A stretch of 64,000 bases of DNA, taken from contig NC_044302.2 in assembly GCF_004027225.2 (NCBI RefSeq), positions 41,538,510 to 41,602,509 on the forward strand. Reading direction: 5' to 3'. Under the pieces are notes generated by a model, which saw only the letters and a list, made by a program, of their open reading frames with translations, searched no databases and was not told the origin of the DNA. Within the stretch, counting starts at the first letter, position 1. Every line of letters begins with the position of its first letter. The translations under genes and the position numbers were made by a program. This DNA comes from Strigops habroptila. Lineage: Eukaryota > Chordata > Aves > Psittaciformes > Psittacidae. Below are positions 40,601 to 55,600 of this stretch, piece by piece.

Positions 40601-43600
40601 TACAAGTTCGTATTCCTTTGTTTCTTAAACGATGATAAAAAGAAAAGTTAAATTCTAAAATGCAGGAAGAGAAATAAAATAAAAAATATGATGTCAATGG
40701 AAAGCTAGTAAAATACACTATAGCCAATAAAAAGATGAGGGAACTACAAGAAGAAACTAGCACAAAAAGTAGGCTACAAGGACTAGTATGGGTATTTTTA
40801 CACATAATTTTTGAGTCTGGCCTACATAATTTATTGCCTTTGACATCATTTTGCTTTCCCTTTTTGTTAAAAGTACATTTTTTCTAAAAGTCAGCAATAC
40901 CTTTGTCTACCTGTCCTGTCTGGGAGACTGAAAGATAAAGGTCTGCAAGAGAGAAGAATGGAAAGAGCTAGAAAAGATCAGGAGGTTCGGAAAAAATGAG
41001 GTCCAACTTAAAAGTCTAAATCACACGCAGTTGAACACTCCAAATAGAGAAGAGGTAGCCCAGGTTTACCTATAATACTTCCAGAGGCTCTGGATAAAAT
41101 CCCAATGACCCCTCTCCCAAAAATTCCCTCCCTTAATCACAGTGATCTTTTGGCTTTAGGAGGATTGACCAGAAATCCATTCACAGATAAACACTAAACT
41201 GAAAGGTAGGGAAATGCATTAAAGACAACATTTCTCAAGGCAGAAATAGAATTTCCTTCGTAGCCCACCCAAGCAATGTAAGAGCTGGATCAGAAATCAA
41301 AGCTAGGGACACCCTCACCATGGTTTATATAATTAATCTCTGTTGAAAGCATTAACAAATTTTTTTGAGTTAGTAACTTTGCTCAACTATTTGTGAATTT
41401 AATAAATACATTCAAACTTCGTCAATGAATTCTAACTGAAAGCCTGTTTAGAAACTTGATAACATAACTAAACAAATACCTGATGTCAAATGGCTAAATT
41501 CTGTATATTATGGGATGCCAGGTGGGCACAATAAAAAATTTAAAATATTTCTGAAAACATAGCTCAGTTACAACTTAATTAGCTTCATCATTCCAACTAT
41601 AAAAGAAAAGGTAATTAAACCTTAAAGCAGCTATTTTACGGATGCAAGACAAAAGTCTAACAAGCCAAACAGACAAAAGCGAGAGAGTTGTGGCTTACAT
41701 GGCAGCCCTATGAACTACAGTCTCTATCAATAACAATTACTACATTTTTAAAAATAATCTTTTAAATTAAACTAAAAAGATCCACTAGTTTTGATTTCTC
41801 AGTGACCAGCATTCAAAAATATTATTATGTTATTACTGATTTTGATTTACACAAAATGGATTTGCTTGTATCTTGAAAATATGTATTCAGGAAAGACATG
41901 TTCAAAGACTTACAATCTTGATCAGAAAGACAAAAGCAAAAGAAATAGCAATCAGGAAATTTCTGTGAATATACATGAAACAAATGATTAATGATCTGAG
42001 GAAATAGTTACCAGGTATTGTGAAGTATCTCAGCATAACAGTATCTCAACTGTTAAACTTGAAAAGAAACAGTCACTGAACTAAGAAAAAGAAATTTGTG
42101 GTGAGCAGACTATGAAATGCTCTACTCCATCCCAGCCACCGAGTGATTTAATTTATCACTGCTACTTCTTTACCTTTTATAATTCATTGCTGAACAGAAA
42201 GGAACAGACTGCTACTTGCCCTGCATATGCTCTGCACTCTACATGGGTTTTTTTTATCTTCTACCACCTATTTCTATACTAAAAGCATCTTAAAGAAGAA
42301 GGACTAACTGATGAATAATGGAAAACAGCAAGCATTGCAGCTGGCTGCACTGAACTGATGTGTTTCAGATGACTAGTTAGAGACTGGTCTACAGCTGATT
42401 TAGTAACAGAATTCACATAATTAAGAATAAATACATTAAGTGCTTTCAGGTAAAACTGATATGCACGTAATACATGGTAGAATATAGCTGCTCAGTAAGT
42501 TCAGCTTCTGGGACGCTATGTTACTTTTCCATCAAATAAAGAAAAACATATGTATACAGAAGTTATTAAAATATCGTAAAAAATTATGAGAATAATTCCA
42601 AATATTTATCTCTGTGATCAACGGCTCATTCTGAGTTTGAGAGAAATGTTAAAATGGACATTTTGGACATCTTCATAATCTACAGTACAAGCCTTCTGAT
42701 GTATATTGCTATGCATTGTATCATTCCTAGCTTTTTCCTGGTTTTCACAGTGTTGTCTTGCTCTTGGATACAGTTTGGAAGCTGTGCAAAACAGACTATT
42801 GAATGTACTAAGGTACTAAAAGACTTGAAGTGGTGCAGTGTGAGACTGCAGAACTAGGAGAACAGTATACACTGTACCACAAAAAAGCTGAAGAATTCAT
42901 TCCTCTCTTTGTTGTACTGAGGTTAAAATTAGGAAGTTCTCTGGGTCTTCTCCTAAAATGTCATTTAGTTCATATTTACGCGACCTGCAATATTTCAATC
43001 TACTCGGCTGACTTCAACTTTCGAAACAGTCTTCAATTTAAGCAAAGGTTTGTTTAGAAATCTGAGTATTACACTTCAAAAATCAGATGATGTGTTCTGT
43101 GGAATTATTCTGAGCAATAGGAATCAATCACAGACTAAGCTAAGATGTTCTAGTAGTATTTTGGCTTACAAAATGTGCCTAGTGATGTTAAAGGAACAGT
43201 AACAGTCTATCATAGCTAAAGTAATTCTAAAACCCTTTCTTAGTCTAAGTTTTTCCTATACACAAATTCAACAACTGTTGAATTGAAAAGGGATTCCCAC
43301 AACTTATGTGAGTATCCCTCACTCAGACTGCTATGGACATACACAGAATATCACTTTCTTATTCACATCTACTCAGCTGAAGACCAAATGTTCAGATTAC
43401 CAAAGTGGAAGAATTCGTATTTACTTTGAAGGTCTAAAACTGGGCTTTAAATTCTACCTAGTTCATTTCAGTCCAATTTCTTATTATGTGTTGCAATATT
43501 ATTATTGTGACACTAAATATGCTGTGATTTATTTCAGGTGCTAGAAACATTCTAGCAAACAGGAATATGTAGTCTTTGTATACCCACTTTGGTTTTTATC

Positions 43601-46600
43601 TATTTTCATTTAAGTGTTATAGTCACTAGTCCAGCATAATAAATACACTGGAAATAAAATGTTTTCTTCAAGAGAAACTTAAAGAACTACAGAAGTATGC
43701 CAATAACAATGGCTCACAATGCTATTAGATACAAATAGCAAGAACTAAGCAGCAGCAACTCTAAGCAATTATTACTCATGATGAAAGATACGATATCCTA
43801 ACCTAAAGATACATTGGCAATTTTTAGCATTAGAAGCAAGCAGCTGTATATAGTTTACTACTGAAGGACATACAGCATTATATAGCACACATTTACTGCA
43901 AACATGTTTTTAAGTTTAGAAACTACACAGTGCATCACTCTTACCTCAGATTTCTCCAGTTTATTTTGAGCATCAATCTGAGTGACAATTTCATTCATGT
44001 TGGTCTCCAAAACCATTCCACCCATGACCATTTCAGCCAATATATTATGGACCTGAAAAAGACCAAAAGAAAATTTAAAAATGCATCTACATGCATCTGG
44101 ACAGATCATACCTAGATTCCTCAATACAGGAACACATATATTCTGTAAGTCACTTAATGTTAGCAATGTATTTAAAACCATTTGTGAACAAAGCTCATAA
44201 CTTGATGTTCATTTCTCCAGTATCTTCTTGCTCATAGTTCTGCTACAAACTCACCAGCTATACCACTTCACTTATTAATACTAGAAGAAACTTTCACATT
44301 CATCTCTCTTTCAGTACTTGGTTTCTATCCAAGGACTACGGACAAGAGTTCTAATTAACATCTGTAGTAGCAATACCTCTAAGGAGCAGGTTCTACAAGA
44401 TTAAAATAATTGCTCACAAATGGATGTGTAAAAACTACCTTGGGCTACACCTACGAAGGAAGATGCAGTGGTGCTCATCCACCACAGGTACGAACACCAG
44501 GCTTAGAAGGAGAATTAACGTACCTACACCATAAGCAGGGAGTTTCAGCTTCTAGGACTAAGACTGACAGCTAGGTCTCAAACTGTAGGACTACATAAGC
44601 CATCTGGAGACATTAATGAAATGGATATGTCTAAATAGCCCTCTTCCCTGCAACCCTAACCTGGGGATGCAAGCCCTGCTTCCTGAATCTCTGCTTCAAG
44701 AGTCTGTATTTGCACTTTATCTAAGGCATCCTTTCATATAGTTTCTAGTAAAAATCAAGAGATAATATGGAATGTGTAATATTTTAATTCCACTATAATT
44801 CTGAAGACAAGAAACATTTTATTACTTTATTACTTTTCTGAAATAAATACACTGTACAATCTGATACTTCAAGGCACAATTCTGCTATTATTTTGGATAT
44901 TCTTGCAATTGCCCTGTGGATCAAGGATAGAAGTAGATCTCTAAATCAAACAATTCTAAAGATGAGATGCAAGTAGTATATCAAAACCCACCACACTTCC
45001 CATTTTTGTGCCATACCTCAGAAACAAAATTGAAGAGTTGTTTCCCTGATAAATCATTACTGTATTTCAGTATAAATGTACAATTATTGTGTTTAGAGAG
45101 GCTGAAAAGAGCTCTTCCTCTCTACCTATTGCTGCTGAGTAGAGCTTTAAGAATCAAATAAATACTCAGGAGAAAGAATAACAATCCTTATTTGAATTCT
45201 TGACTCAAGGTTTCATTTATCTTTTATTTTGGAAACAGGCTGCTTCTGCTAAAATATGTAATTAGTATTTAGGCTTCACATTTTTCTCAGAGCTTGGAAA
45301 TTGTAGCCTAAACATAAAATCAAATTTTAGCTTCCCTTTGACAAATAGTTTTCAAAAAGAAAATATCATCTCATATCTGATACAAAGTAAAATATTCTCC
45401 AAGAACTTTAACATGTTGAAGCACCTCAGTTCTCTGTATTTTATTAGAAAGATGTTTCTCATAAAGTGTAAAATAATACTTATGTTAAGGAATGCTACTG
45501 AAGGAAACACGCTACAGAGTAACAGCTCAGACTGCATAGAAGCTAAAGTATTCTCCAGCTAAAGGTCAAACTCCTTGCCACAAAATTATTGCAGTATTTC
45601 GGTTCTTTACACTCAGAAGCCAATGTATGAGCCACTGAAATTCTTATGTACTTTAATATGTCATTTTGGAAACAACCAACATGTTCCAGCCAGACTGGAA
45701 ATGCTAATGACTTGTCATGAGCATGGTATCAGTTCAAACACCTACTCAAGGTCATTTGCATGTCATTGTCTGCTCAAGGTACAAGTGTTTCTTCCAAAAG
45801 AACTTCCTGATTTTTAAACAGAGTCGGTTCTAAATGGTTATTTCAGATACCTAACTTGCTACTATTTTTAGTTCGCTTTTAGTGATTCTTGTCTTACTTT
45901 CCTTTTGCATCTTTTGCGGTTGATGCAAAAAAATGTTCACAGGTGAGGAAAGGTGACCTCACAGAAAGAGTAGGCACAAAATGCAATTGAAGGAATAAAT
46001 TCTGTATATTTAATTCTCAGCCTTTTAAGTAATACTCCAATACTCCAATACGCTAATGACCTTTTAAACAAAAGATTACTTTAGTAATTCCTTTAGTATT
46101 AGCATTTCTCAAAACTAGCTTATAAATAAATTACTTGTTCCTGATAACTGGGAATATTCAAACAAGATTGGTTCTGAATGGTTGAAAAAAGACACAATGT
46201 CTGTTTGAGACTTAGAAGAGAAAGACTTATACAGCATCTAAACTACATAATCATAGCATTTGAAAGGCAACTGCCAGCCTTAACTGGGAAACCCTGAAAC
46301 AATTTCAGTTGTGAGTAATATAATACTTAACCATAAACAAAATAGAACAAATTATTTCTTGAAACTAAGTCTACTCTGAGAATACTCAGATGTCTCCAAT
46401 TTTACAATTATACATGCAGTAACACCATGCAAATCTCCCACATTATTTATTTTTCCTCAGAAAAACATAGCTTTCAAGTCTTAAAAATAGTATGTTGACA
46501 GAAACTGTCTAGATCTCACTGACAATAAAAGTAGATTCACTGCAAAGTTTAATACCAAGCATCAGTTGAACCAAACATTTTACTTGACAAGAAGTATTAC

Positions 46601-49600
46601 AGGAGTCCACCACAGTACCTTGTCTACATGGAAAATTAAATCCAGTTCACAGACATTTTCAAAACATTTGTCTAGTGTCTCCACAAATACCTGCAAAGAG
46701 GTAAAAAAGCCAGAGGTCAAAATTTAACAGAAACTCAATAGTTTCATCAGGGCAGATTTAAGGCATTAAAAGCATCTATAGAAATGATGTGGTTTAACAC
46801 TATTATGCCAACAGTATGTTCTCTGCAGAGGGCAAAAATGTATGCACAAGTCAGTTTATGTTATAACACCGCTAAGAGTCACACAGTTTTAAACAATAGG
46901 TACATCTTGAAAAAACAGTAACATCATCTATGCTACAGTTTTCTCAGCTGTGATTCAAAGTGTTCCTTCCCATTCCATTACAACCCAACTATTAAACAAA
47001 AATCAGCTAATTTTTCATTATTATTATTATTTTTAACAATTACTATGCTGCAGGCATCTCCTGGTTAACCAGACTACTGTTAACTACTTCGCCACACAAA
47101 GACACATGAGCAATGCAAACTGTCAGCATCGTGCAAGCTTGTCAGCATTACGGCTCCCAGCAACAGTACAGCAGCTTTCGCCTGGTTTATAGATCTGCTG
47201 AATTCAGGACAGATCAAGGGAAAAGGCAGCTGTCTTAACTGTCTTAACGTCACACCTGCTGATCCTGTTAGGCATACCACCAAATAAATTTAGTAAAGTC
47301 CAGCAGTTTGTACCCAGGCAAATAACCCTTCGTGAATCTAGAATGTAAGTACACAAAACAGACAAATCACAGCAGCTGCAGTCCAGCCACTGATGATCTT
47401 TGCCAGATATGAACTGCGCATTACCCTGCTCCAGATACTTCTGTAACAGATTCCCTGGCACTTGTCTTAGCCAGTATTGGTACACTAATTGCATCCCAGA
47501 CCTCAGTTAGGCCAGATAATGAAAAGATGATTGTACTCGCACTTGTGAAGCTCCTGAATGCCGATCACAATGTGCTTGTGGCGAGCACTGACAAGACTCC
47601 AGTCCTAGAGAGCTATAAGCACAGTTCCTTTCATGCAGGGGATAACTCCTGTATAGATGAGAAGTGTCGAGACCTCTAAGTTAAACATACGCTTTATTAA
47701 TGACAATTAAGATGCAACTTGTGGGAAATTCTAATCTGTTTTGTTTCAAGACCGTTTTGTCACGATATGCGTTTAATATTATTTATTTAGTTGTCACTGT
47801 GTGTCTTTTTTTTTTTTTTTCAATTCTAACCTCAAACCCTAAAGCAGAAATATGGAAGAAGTTAAACACTTGGTTTTAATTCTCTCTCTTTTCAACATGG
47901 TTTATTAATCCCATCTAAGTCTTTGAGAGGAACCAGATTTCAAACTGCCTAGGCCCAGAGAAATAGGAATAAGAAGCCATGTTTTGCTGACAAAAATTAT
48001 AAAATAGTTTTGGTTGGAAAAGACCTTTAACATCATCAAGTCCAACTGTTAAGCTAACACTGCCAAGTCCATAACTAAACCATGTCACTAAGCAGCACAT
48101 CTACATGTCTTTTAAATATGTCTTTTGAGTCACCAGGAATGGTGATTCAAGCACTTCCCTGGGCAGCCTGTTCCAGTAGTTGATAACCATTTCGGTGAGG
48201 AAGTTTTTTCTAATATCCAATCGAAGCCTTCTCAGTGCAACTTGAGGCCATTTCCTCTCATCCTACCACTTGTTACTTGGGAGAAGAGACCAACAGCCAT
48301 CCCACTACAACCTCCTTTTAGGTAGTTGTACAGAGCAGTAAGGTGCCCCCTGAGCCTTCTCAACTCCAGACTAAACACCACAGTTCCCACCAGCCGTTCC
48401 TCATCATCCTCATTCAGTGCTCCAGACCCTTCACCAGCTTTGTTGCCCTTCTCTGGACCTGCTCCAGCACCTCAATGTCTCTCTTGCAGTGAGCGGCCCA
48501 GAACTGAACACAGGATTCGAGGTGCAGCCTCACCAGTGCCCAGTACAGGGGGATGATCACTGCCCTGGCCCTGCTGGCCACACTATTGCTCATACAGGCC
48601 AGGACGCTGTTGGTCTTCCTGGCTGCCTGGGCACAAGCTGGCTCATGTTCAGTCAGCATCAATCAGCACCCTCAGGTTCTTTTCCATGAGCAGCTTTCCA
48701 GCCACTCTTCCCCCAGCCTGTAGCATTGCATGGGGTTGTTGTGGCCCAAGGGCAGGACCTGGCACTTTGCCCTGTTGAACCTCATACCACTGGCCAAAGC
48801 CCAACGATTCAGCCTGTCCAGATCCCTCTGCAGAACCCGCCTACCCTCCAGCAGATCAATACTCCCACCCAACTTGGGAGGTGCACTCGATCTTACCTAC
48901 TGAGGGTGCACTCTATCCACTCATCCAGGTCACTGATAAAGATATTAAATAGAACCGGCCCCAGTACTGAGCCCTGGGGAACACCACTTGTGATCAGCCA
49001 CCAACTGGATTTAACTCCATTTATCACTACTCTTTGTGGTTAAAAGGACTGCTTCTATAGACACAGATTTATGTCTACAGACCCAGTGAAACAGGTCTAC
49101 ATGACATTAGCCATTTTTAGTTGTCTACTTTGTGTATCCATGAAGAAAGATCACTTTTACATCCAAATCCCTGATCTCAGATCCTACTTACACTTCTCCT
49201 CCTGTAACAGAGAGGAGGATCACACTGTTGTTTCTATAACTACTATTAACAAACTACATCTAACTGATGTTCCATGCACTTAGAACAAAGATTATTCTTT
49301 AATACCAAATTACCAACTCATAACTTAAGCTAGGAACATACAGCATTTTCACAGGCAGACTCAAGACAGTAAGGCTCATTGACAACAGTTAACCAAGTAA
49401 ATGAAAGCTTCAGTATAATTTAACAGAAGCACAAAGCAAAGCAGATTTTTTTTCTTCAATTAGTTGGTAATCTGTTGTGATAAAAACAGACTCGTATAAA
49501 GAAGGAATGTGAACAAACTGCAAAACTTACAAGTTAAGCAGAACAAACTACAGAGTTCACAACTCTGTATTTGTCAGCAAGATGAATGACCAGAGATGTT

Positions 49601-52600
49601 CTCTTACTTTCCTTGTACCTTAGGAGAATATGGTTACAAGGACAATGCTGTTTGATATCAACTGCAGGAAGAAGATCGGAAATAGCGTGTAAACATTATC
49701 TTTATCAAAAGGTTTTAGTTACAAAAGCTAATAGTTCGATGCTATTTAAAAAAAAAAAAAAAAAAATTTCCTCATGTACATCACCAAGTTTCCACAGGAA
49801 TTTATATACTCATTGACATCCATCTAGTTCCTTAGAAAACAAATGAACATGTTAAAAAGAAAAACAACTCAAAAATCCTCTAAAAAGGCCTCTGTAAATC
49901 TGTATTCAGTAGCAGTATGTATGCCTACACATCAACAACACGTTTTATTTTTGTGACCTTCTTCCAGTAACTAGGTCCTCTCCCATAACAACACTTGATT
50001 CACAGTTACTTTGTGAATGGTTACTTTTAAACCTTCACCCATTACATAGTGACAACACAACCCACTGAATCAATTCACAGATCTCTACTTGCAATGAATG
50101 ACCAGTAGTACTCATCAAACATTTCTTCATCTACGGGAAATCAGCGGGCACTGAGTATTCTGCAAAGAGATTTTTCACCGGCTAAGGATTTCTCATGGAA
50201 ACTTCAGAAATTTCCTCAATCTTCCATTGATGGAGAAGAGTTCACACAGAGTAATGACAGCACTGACAAGGTATACATCTATTTCAAGTAACTGGTCTTT
50301 AAAAGCATTAGTCTGCCAGGTGAACCAGATTTTTTACACTAACATTCCTTGACCTACATATTTTAAGATGCCTTCAAATAATCAATACCTTCATCATAAT
50401 TTTAGTCAAGAGAATTGCACACTGTGGCAAGCAGTGATAGAATTTAAGTACTTCAGTAATTACTCCAGATGCTGCACTCAAAATATCCAGAAAAGAAAAC
50501 ACACCAATTGTTTTGGGGGACACACACACCCCACACACGTCAGTTCAAATGAGCCTTGTGATGTTCTTGGAAAAGAACCATAAATAAATGACTCAAATAG
50601 CAGGAAAATACGGATACATGGGATACATGCACAATGTATTACTAGCTCCCCCTTGTGCTTAATTTTTAAAATCATAACCCTTTACAGTTCAAAGAAATAC
50701 CCAAGCATATCTCCATGCAAGTAAGGGGTGGGGAGGGGTGGAGGGGTGGGAAGAGAAATAAAAGAAAATAAAAGGAAAAAGAAGAAAAGTGGGGGGAAAA
50801 AAGGGGAAAAATAGGAAAATGCCCACACCTTTTTTTGTAGTAACTATGCTTTAATAAACGCAGATACACATCTGGAAAGTAAAGTGTATGAAGCAAAATA
50901 CCAAATTGTTATTGGATATATACAAGCTCCCTATAGAGAGCAATATGTCAAAACATAAAACACCATCTTTACCATGAAGGGCTTATTTTTTAGTTAGTCA
51001 AATAAGAAAAACAAAGGAATAAAACATAGACTAATATTCAGAAGATAACAATTCTAATATAAAAATCAGAACACCTCATCAATTAAATGTATCTGATGCT
51101 AGATAATGTCAAATACTAACAAAAGCAAGTACAAAAAATGAAGTAAAAACAACAGGAGTTAACTCATATAAAAAATATCTCATCCTTTTTCCTAGGCTAA
51201 ACAGCAGTAGTAAACCTTAAGACAGAATGTGCCCATGGATAGTCCTCTCCTTCACTGCTTTTGACTGTTCATATGCTACTTGAGACTCCAACTAATTTAG
51301 AACGTAATATGTCTGGTCATATAGCCAGTTGTCCATACACAAGGCTGGTTTCTCTTCTGCTTTACAACTTACCTTTAATAAGTCATCATTCACCTATCAT
51401 CGCAAGCATACGAAATCAACTATGGTGTTTCCACAGCCTCCCTAACTGGGTAATCTTTATAGTAGCTACTGCATTTTCCCATACTTACACTAACATCCCA
51501 ATTTTCTTTCAATTTTTTTTTTAACTATTCACAGATTATACAGAGCATGCCCAGATTACAGTGTCAGAGAAAGACTGTTCAAGTCCTGTTGATTAGTCAA
51601 AACAGAAGTGTCTTTCAAGCAGACCTACCAATATACTTAATGCATTACCAGTAGGGCTTTTTAGGTCAGTATGGGTTTTTTGTTGTTAATTCCTGCCCTT
51701 TGCTTTTCACTGAACCCTATAATAGTGTTACCTGAAAACTATTTAGGGATTTTTCTGCTGTCAAAATAGGCATCCCAGTCATATGCGTCTTCCTGTTTCT
51801 TACTGAACATCATTATCTTGATAGGCTATATACCACTTTTCATGGAAGACTGATCTCATATTTAGCTGCTTACTGAGTCAACGTGTCATGGAAGTACACC
51901 GATGTGCTGAACACATTGAGCTGAAAAAATGCTCAGCTTTGTTGCAGGTTTTTAGGTCCCTAAGTTAGTTAGGTACCATTTAAATGTCACTCAATTTTTC
52001 CACATGGCAGCCTACAGCTAGTTATATTTTCTTATGTACTTAATTTCCATGCGCTATAACCTTACACTTCACAGGCTAATGAGAAGAGTCTGAAATAGCT
52101 ACAACTCATTAATTAATTTACACTGAATCCAAAAGACTGCAAAACCTATCAAGCATAGCACAGATGCTGACGCATCTCACATCCAATTAATCAAAAACAC
52201 TAAACAGAATCTTGTGCTTACATTAAAAAAAAGAAAGAAAATGGACAAAAATTAACAGTATGAATTTGCCTGAGCTGTTCAAACACATTTAGTTTGAAGA
52301 CAGCATAAAATCTGAGGCAGAGTGTATGATTTGTAACATATACAGTGTATTCATTAAGCCTGAGCCAAGATGACTTGTGAAACAGTTCTGACCTAATGGT
52401 GATATAACAGGCCTTCACATAAATATCTTAAGTATTACAACAAAATCTTTATGTTGAAAAGAACTGCAGATTGCCATATGTAATCTAAGCTACCATAGAC
52501 TTATTCAGTTTACAAAAGAGAAAACTCTTCAGTTCTGGGTTGATTTCACCAGTTTATTTTCATGAGATCATAATCTGGCCCTCCACGCAACTACTTAAAC

Positions 52601-55600
52601 AATTCAGTATATGTATAATCTGTAACAAATTCCAGATGGCTTTTACCTGTGTTGTCTCTGAACTATAGTAAAAAAAGATGTATGAAAGTGGTTCAACACT
52701 TCTCAACAAAAAAACAGACAAAACTTATTTGCTTGAGTAGATGTGTATGTGTATATACCGCCAGTCTGCATTGCACTTGGGGCAGAGATGTACTAATAAA
52801 CTCTGAGGGCACTCTTCCAGTGCAAGATACATTTAAGTCTGATTGCTATTGCTAAGAGATTCAACAGATCGTTCTTGTGAGACAGACTGGAAAGTAAAAA
52901 TGTTTAATTGATCTCTGTATACTTTCTACTATAATCAAATGGTTGAATTACAATGACGTAGAAAAACGGGAGTAATGAACAGCTGCAGGTCCTATGGTGA
53001 GACTATTCATAAAATCATATGGGTCAGAAAAAAGTAAAGTATTTCTATAAATAGAAATAGCATTCCTATTACTTCTGATTCCTTCAAGTAATTATACTGA
53101 CAAGTAATTAAACATTGGGGCGTAATGGAAAAGATGTTAAATGTAAAGACTGAGAGATTGTAATCCATCAAAGTATTTCTGGCACAAGAAGCAACACAAT
53201 TTAGAGAAAAGTTTTAACATCTCCCTAAATCAGAGAGTTTGAGGGCTATAAAAATATACCTAGTAGTAAGCTCAAGCAATTTGCTTCAACACCTTTAAGT
53301 AAAGTTTAGGTTACACTATGTAACTGGAAATAACTGGAAGCTATTCCAGTTATATGAACTGATGTGACATTTTTAATATACCATAATGAATAAAATCTTA
53401 ATTGAACTTGCATGGGGACCTTGCAAAATACAACAGCTCAGACTGATTTCCTGGATAGTCTTTCCTATCCTTATTATCTGATAAAATATATTTATAATAT
53501 CCACTTTACCTGAAAAACATCCCTAAGTTACATGAAATATTAACATGCTTCTTTCCTCATTTATAAATATTATAACACTTCCAAGTAAGAAGACACACTA
53601 TGCAACAAGCAACTAAGGAACTCTGTACAAGAAACTACTAAGAACAGTTAAGGCCATTGTATACTTAATTGTATACCAACTCTGTAACTTGCATTGCTCA
53701 GATATTGCAGAATGCTTCTATGACCAGAGGTGATACAAGGATCTAAAAAAATAGCTTCCTTCCCTGCTACCCATTAGCCAGTCAGAAAGACAATCTGGAT
53801 CTACTGTCCAGAAGAGCACTAAACACTGAAGAGCGGTTCTCAATGCTAACAGGTAACTAAGAGAAGTATTCAGCTCCAAGAAAGGTCTGCAGGGAACTGT
53901 GATGTCTTTAAGGCTCACAGTGCTTGCTGCAGTGAAATAATCAATAGATACAGACCCATGCCTCAGGATACCACAGATTTTACTTATCTAATAAACTAAT
54001 AACCTTGATATGCAAGGTTTTGAAAGGCTTCATAGTAAGTGAATCATACATATACACCCAAAACCCATTTTATATAATTACATACATCACATCATGCTGT
54101 GAAACTATTTTTTGCCACATCTGACTAAACTAAAAATCATCAGTGAAATTGTTTATGTCCAAATTTGAACTAGAAAATTCACTAGTATAGTCAGTTCTCT
54201 TGACGTAAGTGTTCATATTATCAGGCCTGATTTTGTTGCTGAGTTGATACAGACATATTTAACAGTTTAAATCACACCTGCTGCATTGGGAGCCTTGCAG
54301 AAGACATTGTATTGAAGGAGTCTGTGATCTTGAACAGGACATGTCTGCTCTAATGGGCTCAAGAGGCCTGCATCTTATTAACGTAATCTCTAACTTACCG
54401 TGTCTTTGGGAAAGGTGAACTATAGTTGTATCAAAGAGTGGAATGCACTGATCCTGACCAAGAGACTGTTGCACGGTTAGGAGTTAGTGATCCACATAAC
54501 ACTTAAACTGAGTAGGCCTGTGCTGTGCTGCACAAACTCCTTGGCTGCGAGATAAACTCAGCCAGCTCACTGTAACAGGAGCCTGCAGGAAGCTCCTGCT
54601 TGGTACCAGCGATTGCACCACTTGTGTGACCTTGCCTGCACCTCAAACTGCAGCAGGAAGTTGTCATAAGAACTCCCTTTAGGTATAGAGTTGTTTTCTT
54701 GCGAGGAAATTATGTAATAGCTCAAAGGTCCAATAAAGGGAGAGCTTCTCTCCATGGACAGGATACACTCTGCACAGCACACTGTGAGAAAGTCCACCTG
54801 GATTTTCGTCACTGATGTTGCATGAATATGGGATGCCCAGCAAGGGTTGTAAGATTTACTACCTACATTGCTATTCTTGATTCTGTTTTACTGAACAGTT
54901 AACTTACTAAGTCATTTTAATTCTTATTGAGACTCAGAAAGAACCTCTACTGGCTGTCTTTCTCCTAACTTCTCCCCACCTACCTCTCAGTGCAGAACAC
55001 ATGACAGCATTTGCTCTCGTTTTCTAAGGTGTATCTGACACCAAACTCATAAGCCACAAGGAAAGTTTCATTCAAAGAAGTTTTGGATGTGTTAATCCGT
55101 TATGTATTTGTAGTGAATACATGTGTATGTCTGTGTGTCTATGTGTCTGTGTGTGTATGTATAGTCACAGAGAGAACCTTATCTATCAAGGTTCTCATAA
55201 TCTAAACTTATCTAGCAAATGTTTGAACTGCACCATTTTTTGCCTGCAGAACAAGGCTTTGAAAAGCTGCAGCAAAAAATAGCTGCTGATTTTTCAGTAA
55301 GTTCCAAATAGTCTGTTTCCTTCCTTTTTCATCAATTTGGGAAAGAACTTTCTCAAAGACAGTCCAGAAAACTGCAAACAATCTAGAAGTAATACTCAGC
55401 ATTTCAGGTGTGTTCACAGTATGAAAGCCACTTTCACTTCCAAGTACCAAAGAAAAAAACCACAGCTAAATACTGAAGCTCTAAAGTACTTAGAAGTTCA
55501 CTTACTAAAAAAACAAAGCAGCAAAAAAATCTTACTTGTATGAGGTCTAAAATGCCAAGCTCACTTTCTGAAGAATCCACACAGAAGACAAAATACAAGG

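Larger units (their letters stand above)
46691..55535 (-). other. AP3S1: AP3S1 intron 3 (8.8 kb)
   Basis: Donor GTAAG after the Gln codon of exon 3. The intron holds the second CR1 element (about 48.0-49.04 kb), a G-quadruplex motif near 50725, a TG microsatellite near 55121, and T- or A-runs near 47803 and 49748. A more complex patch at 47.1-47.7 kb lacks a recognisable identity. Confidence 0.85.
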
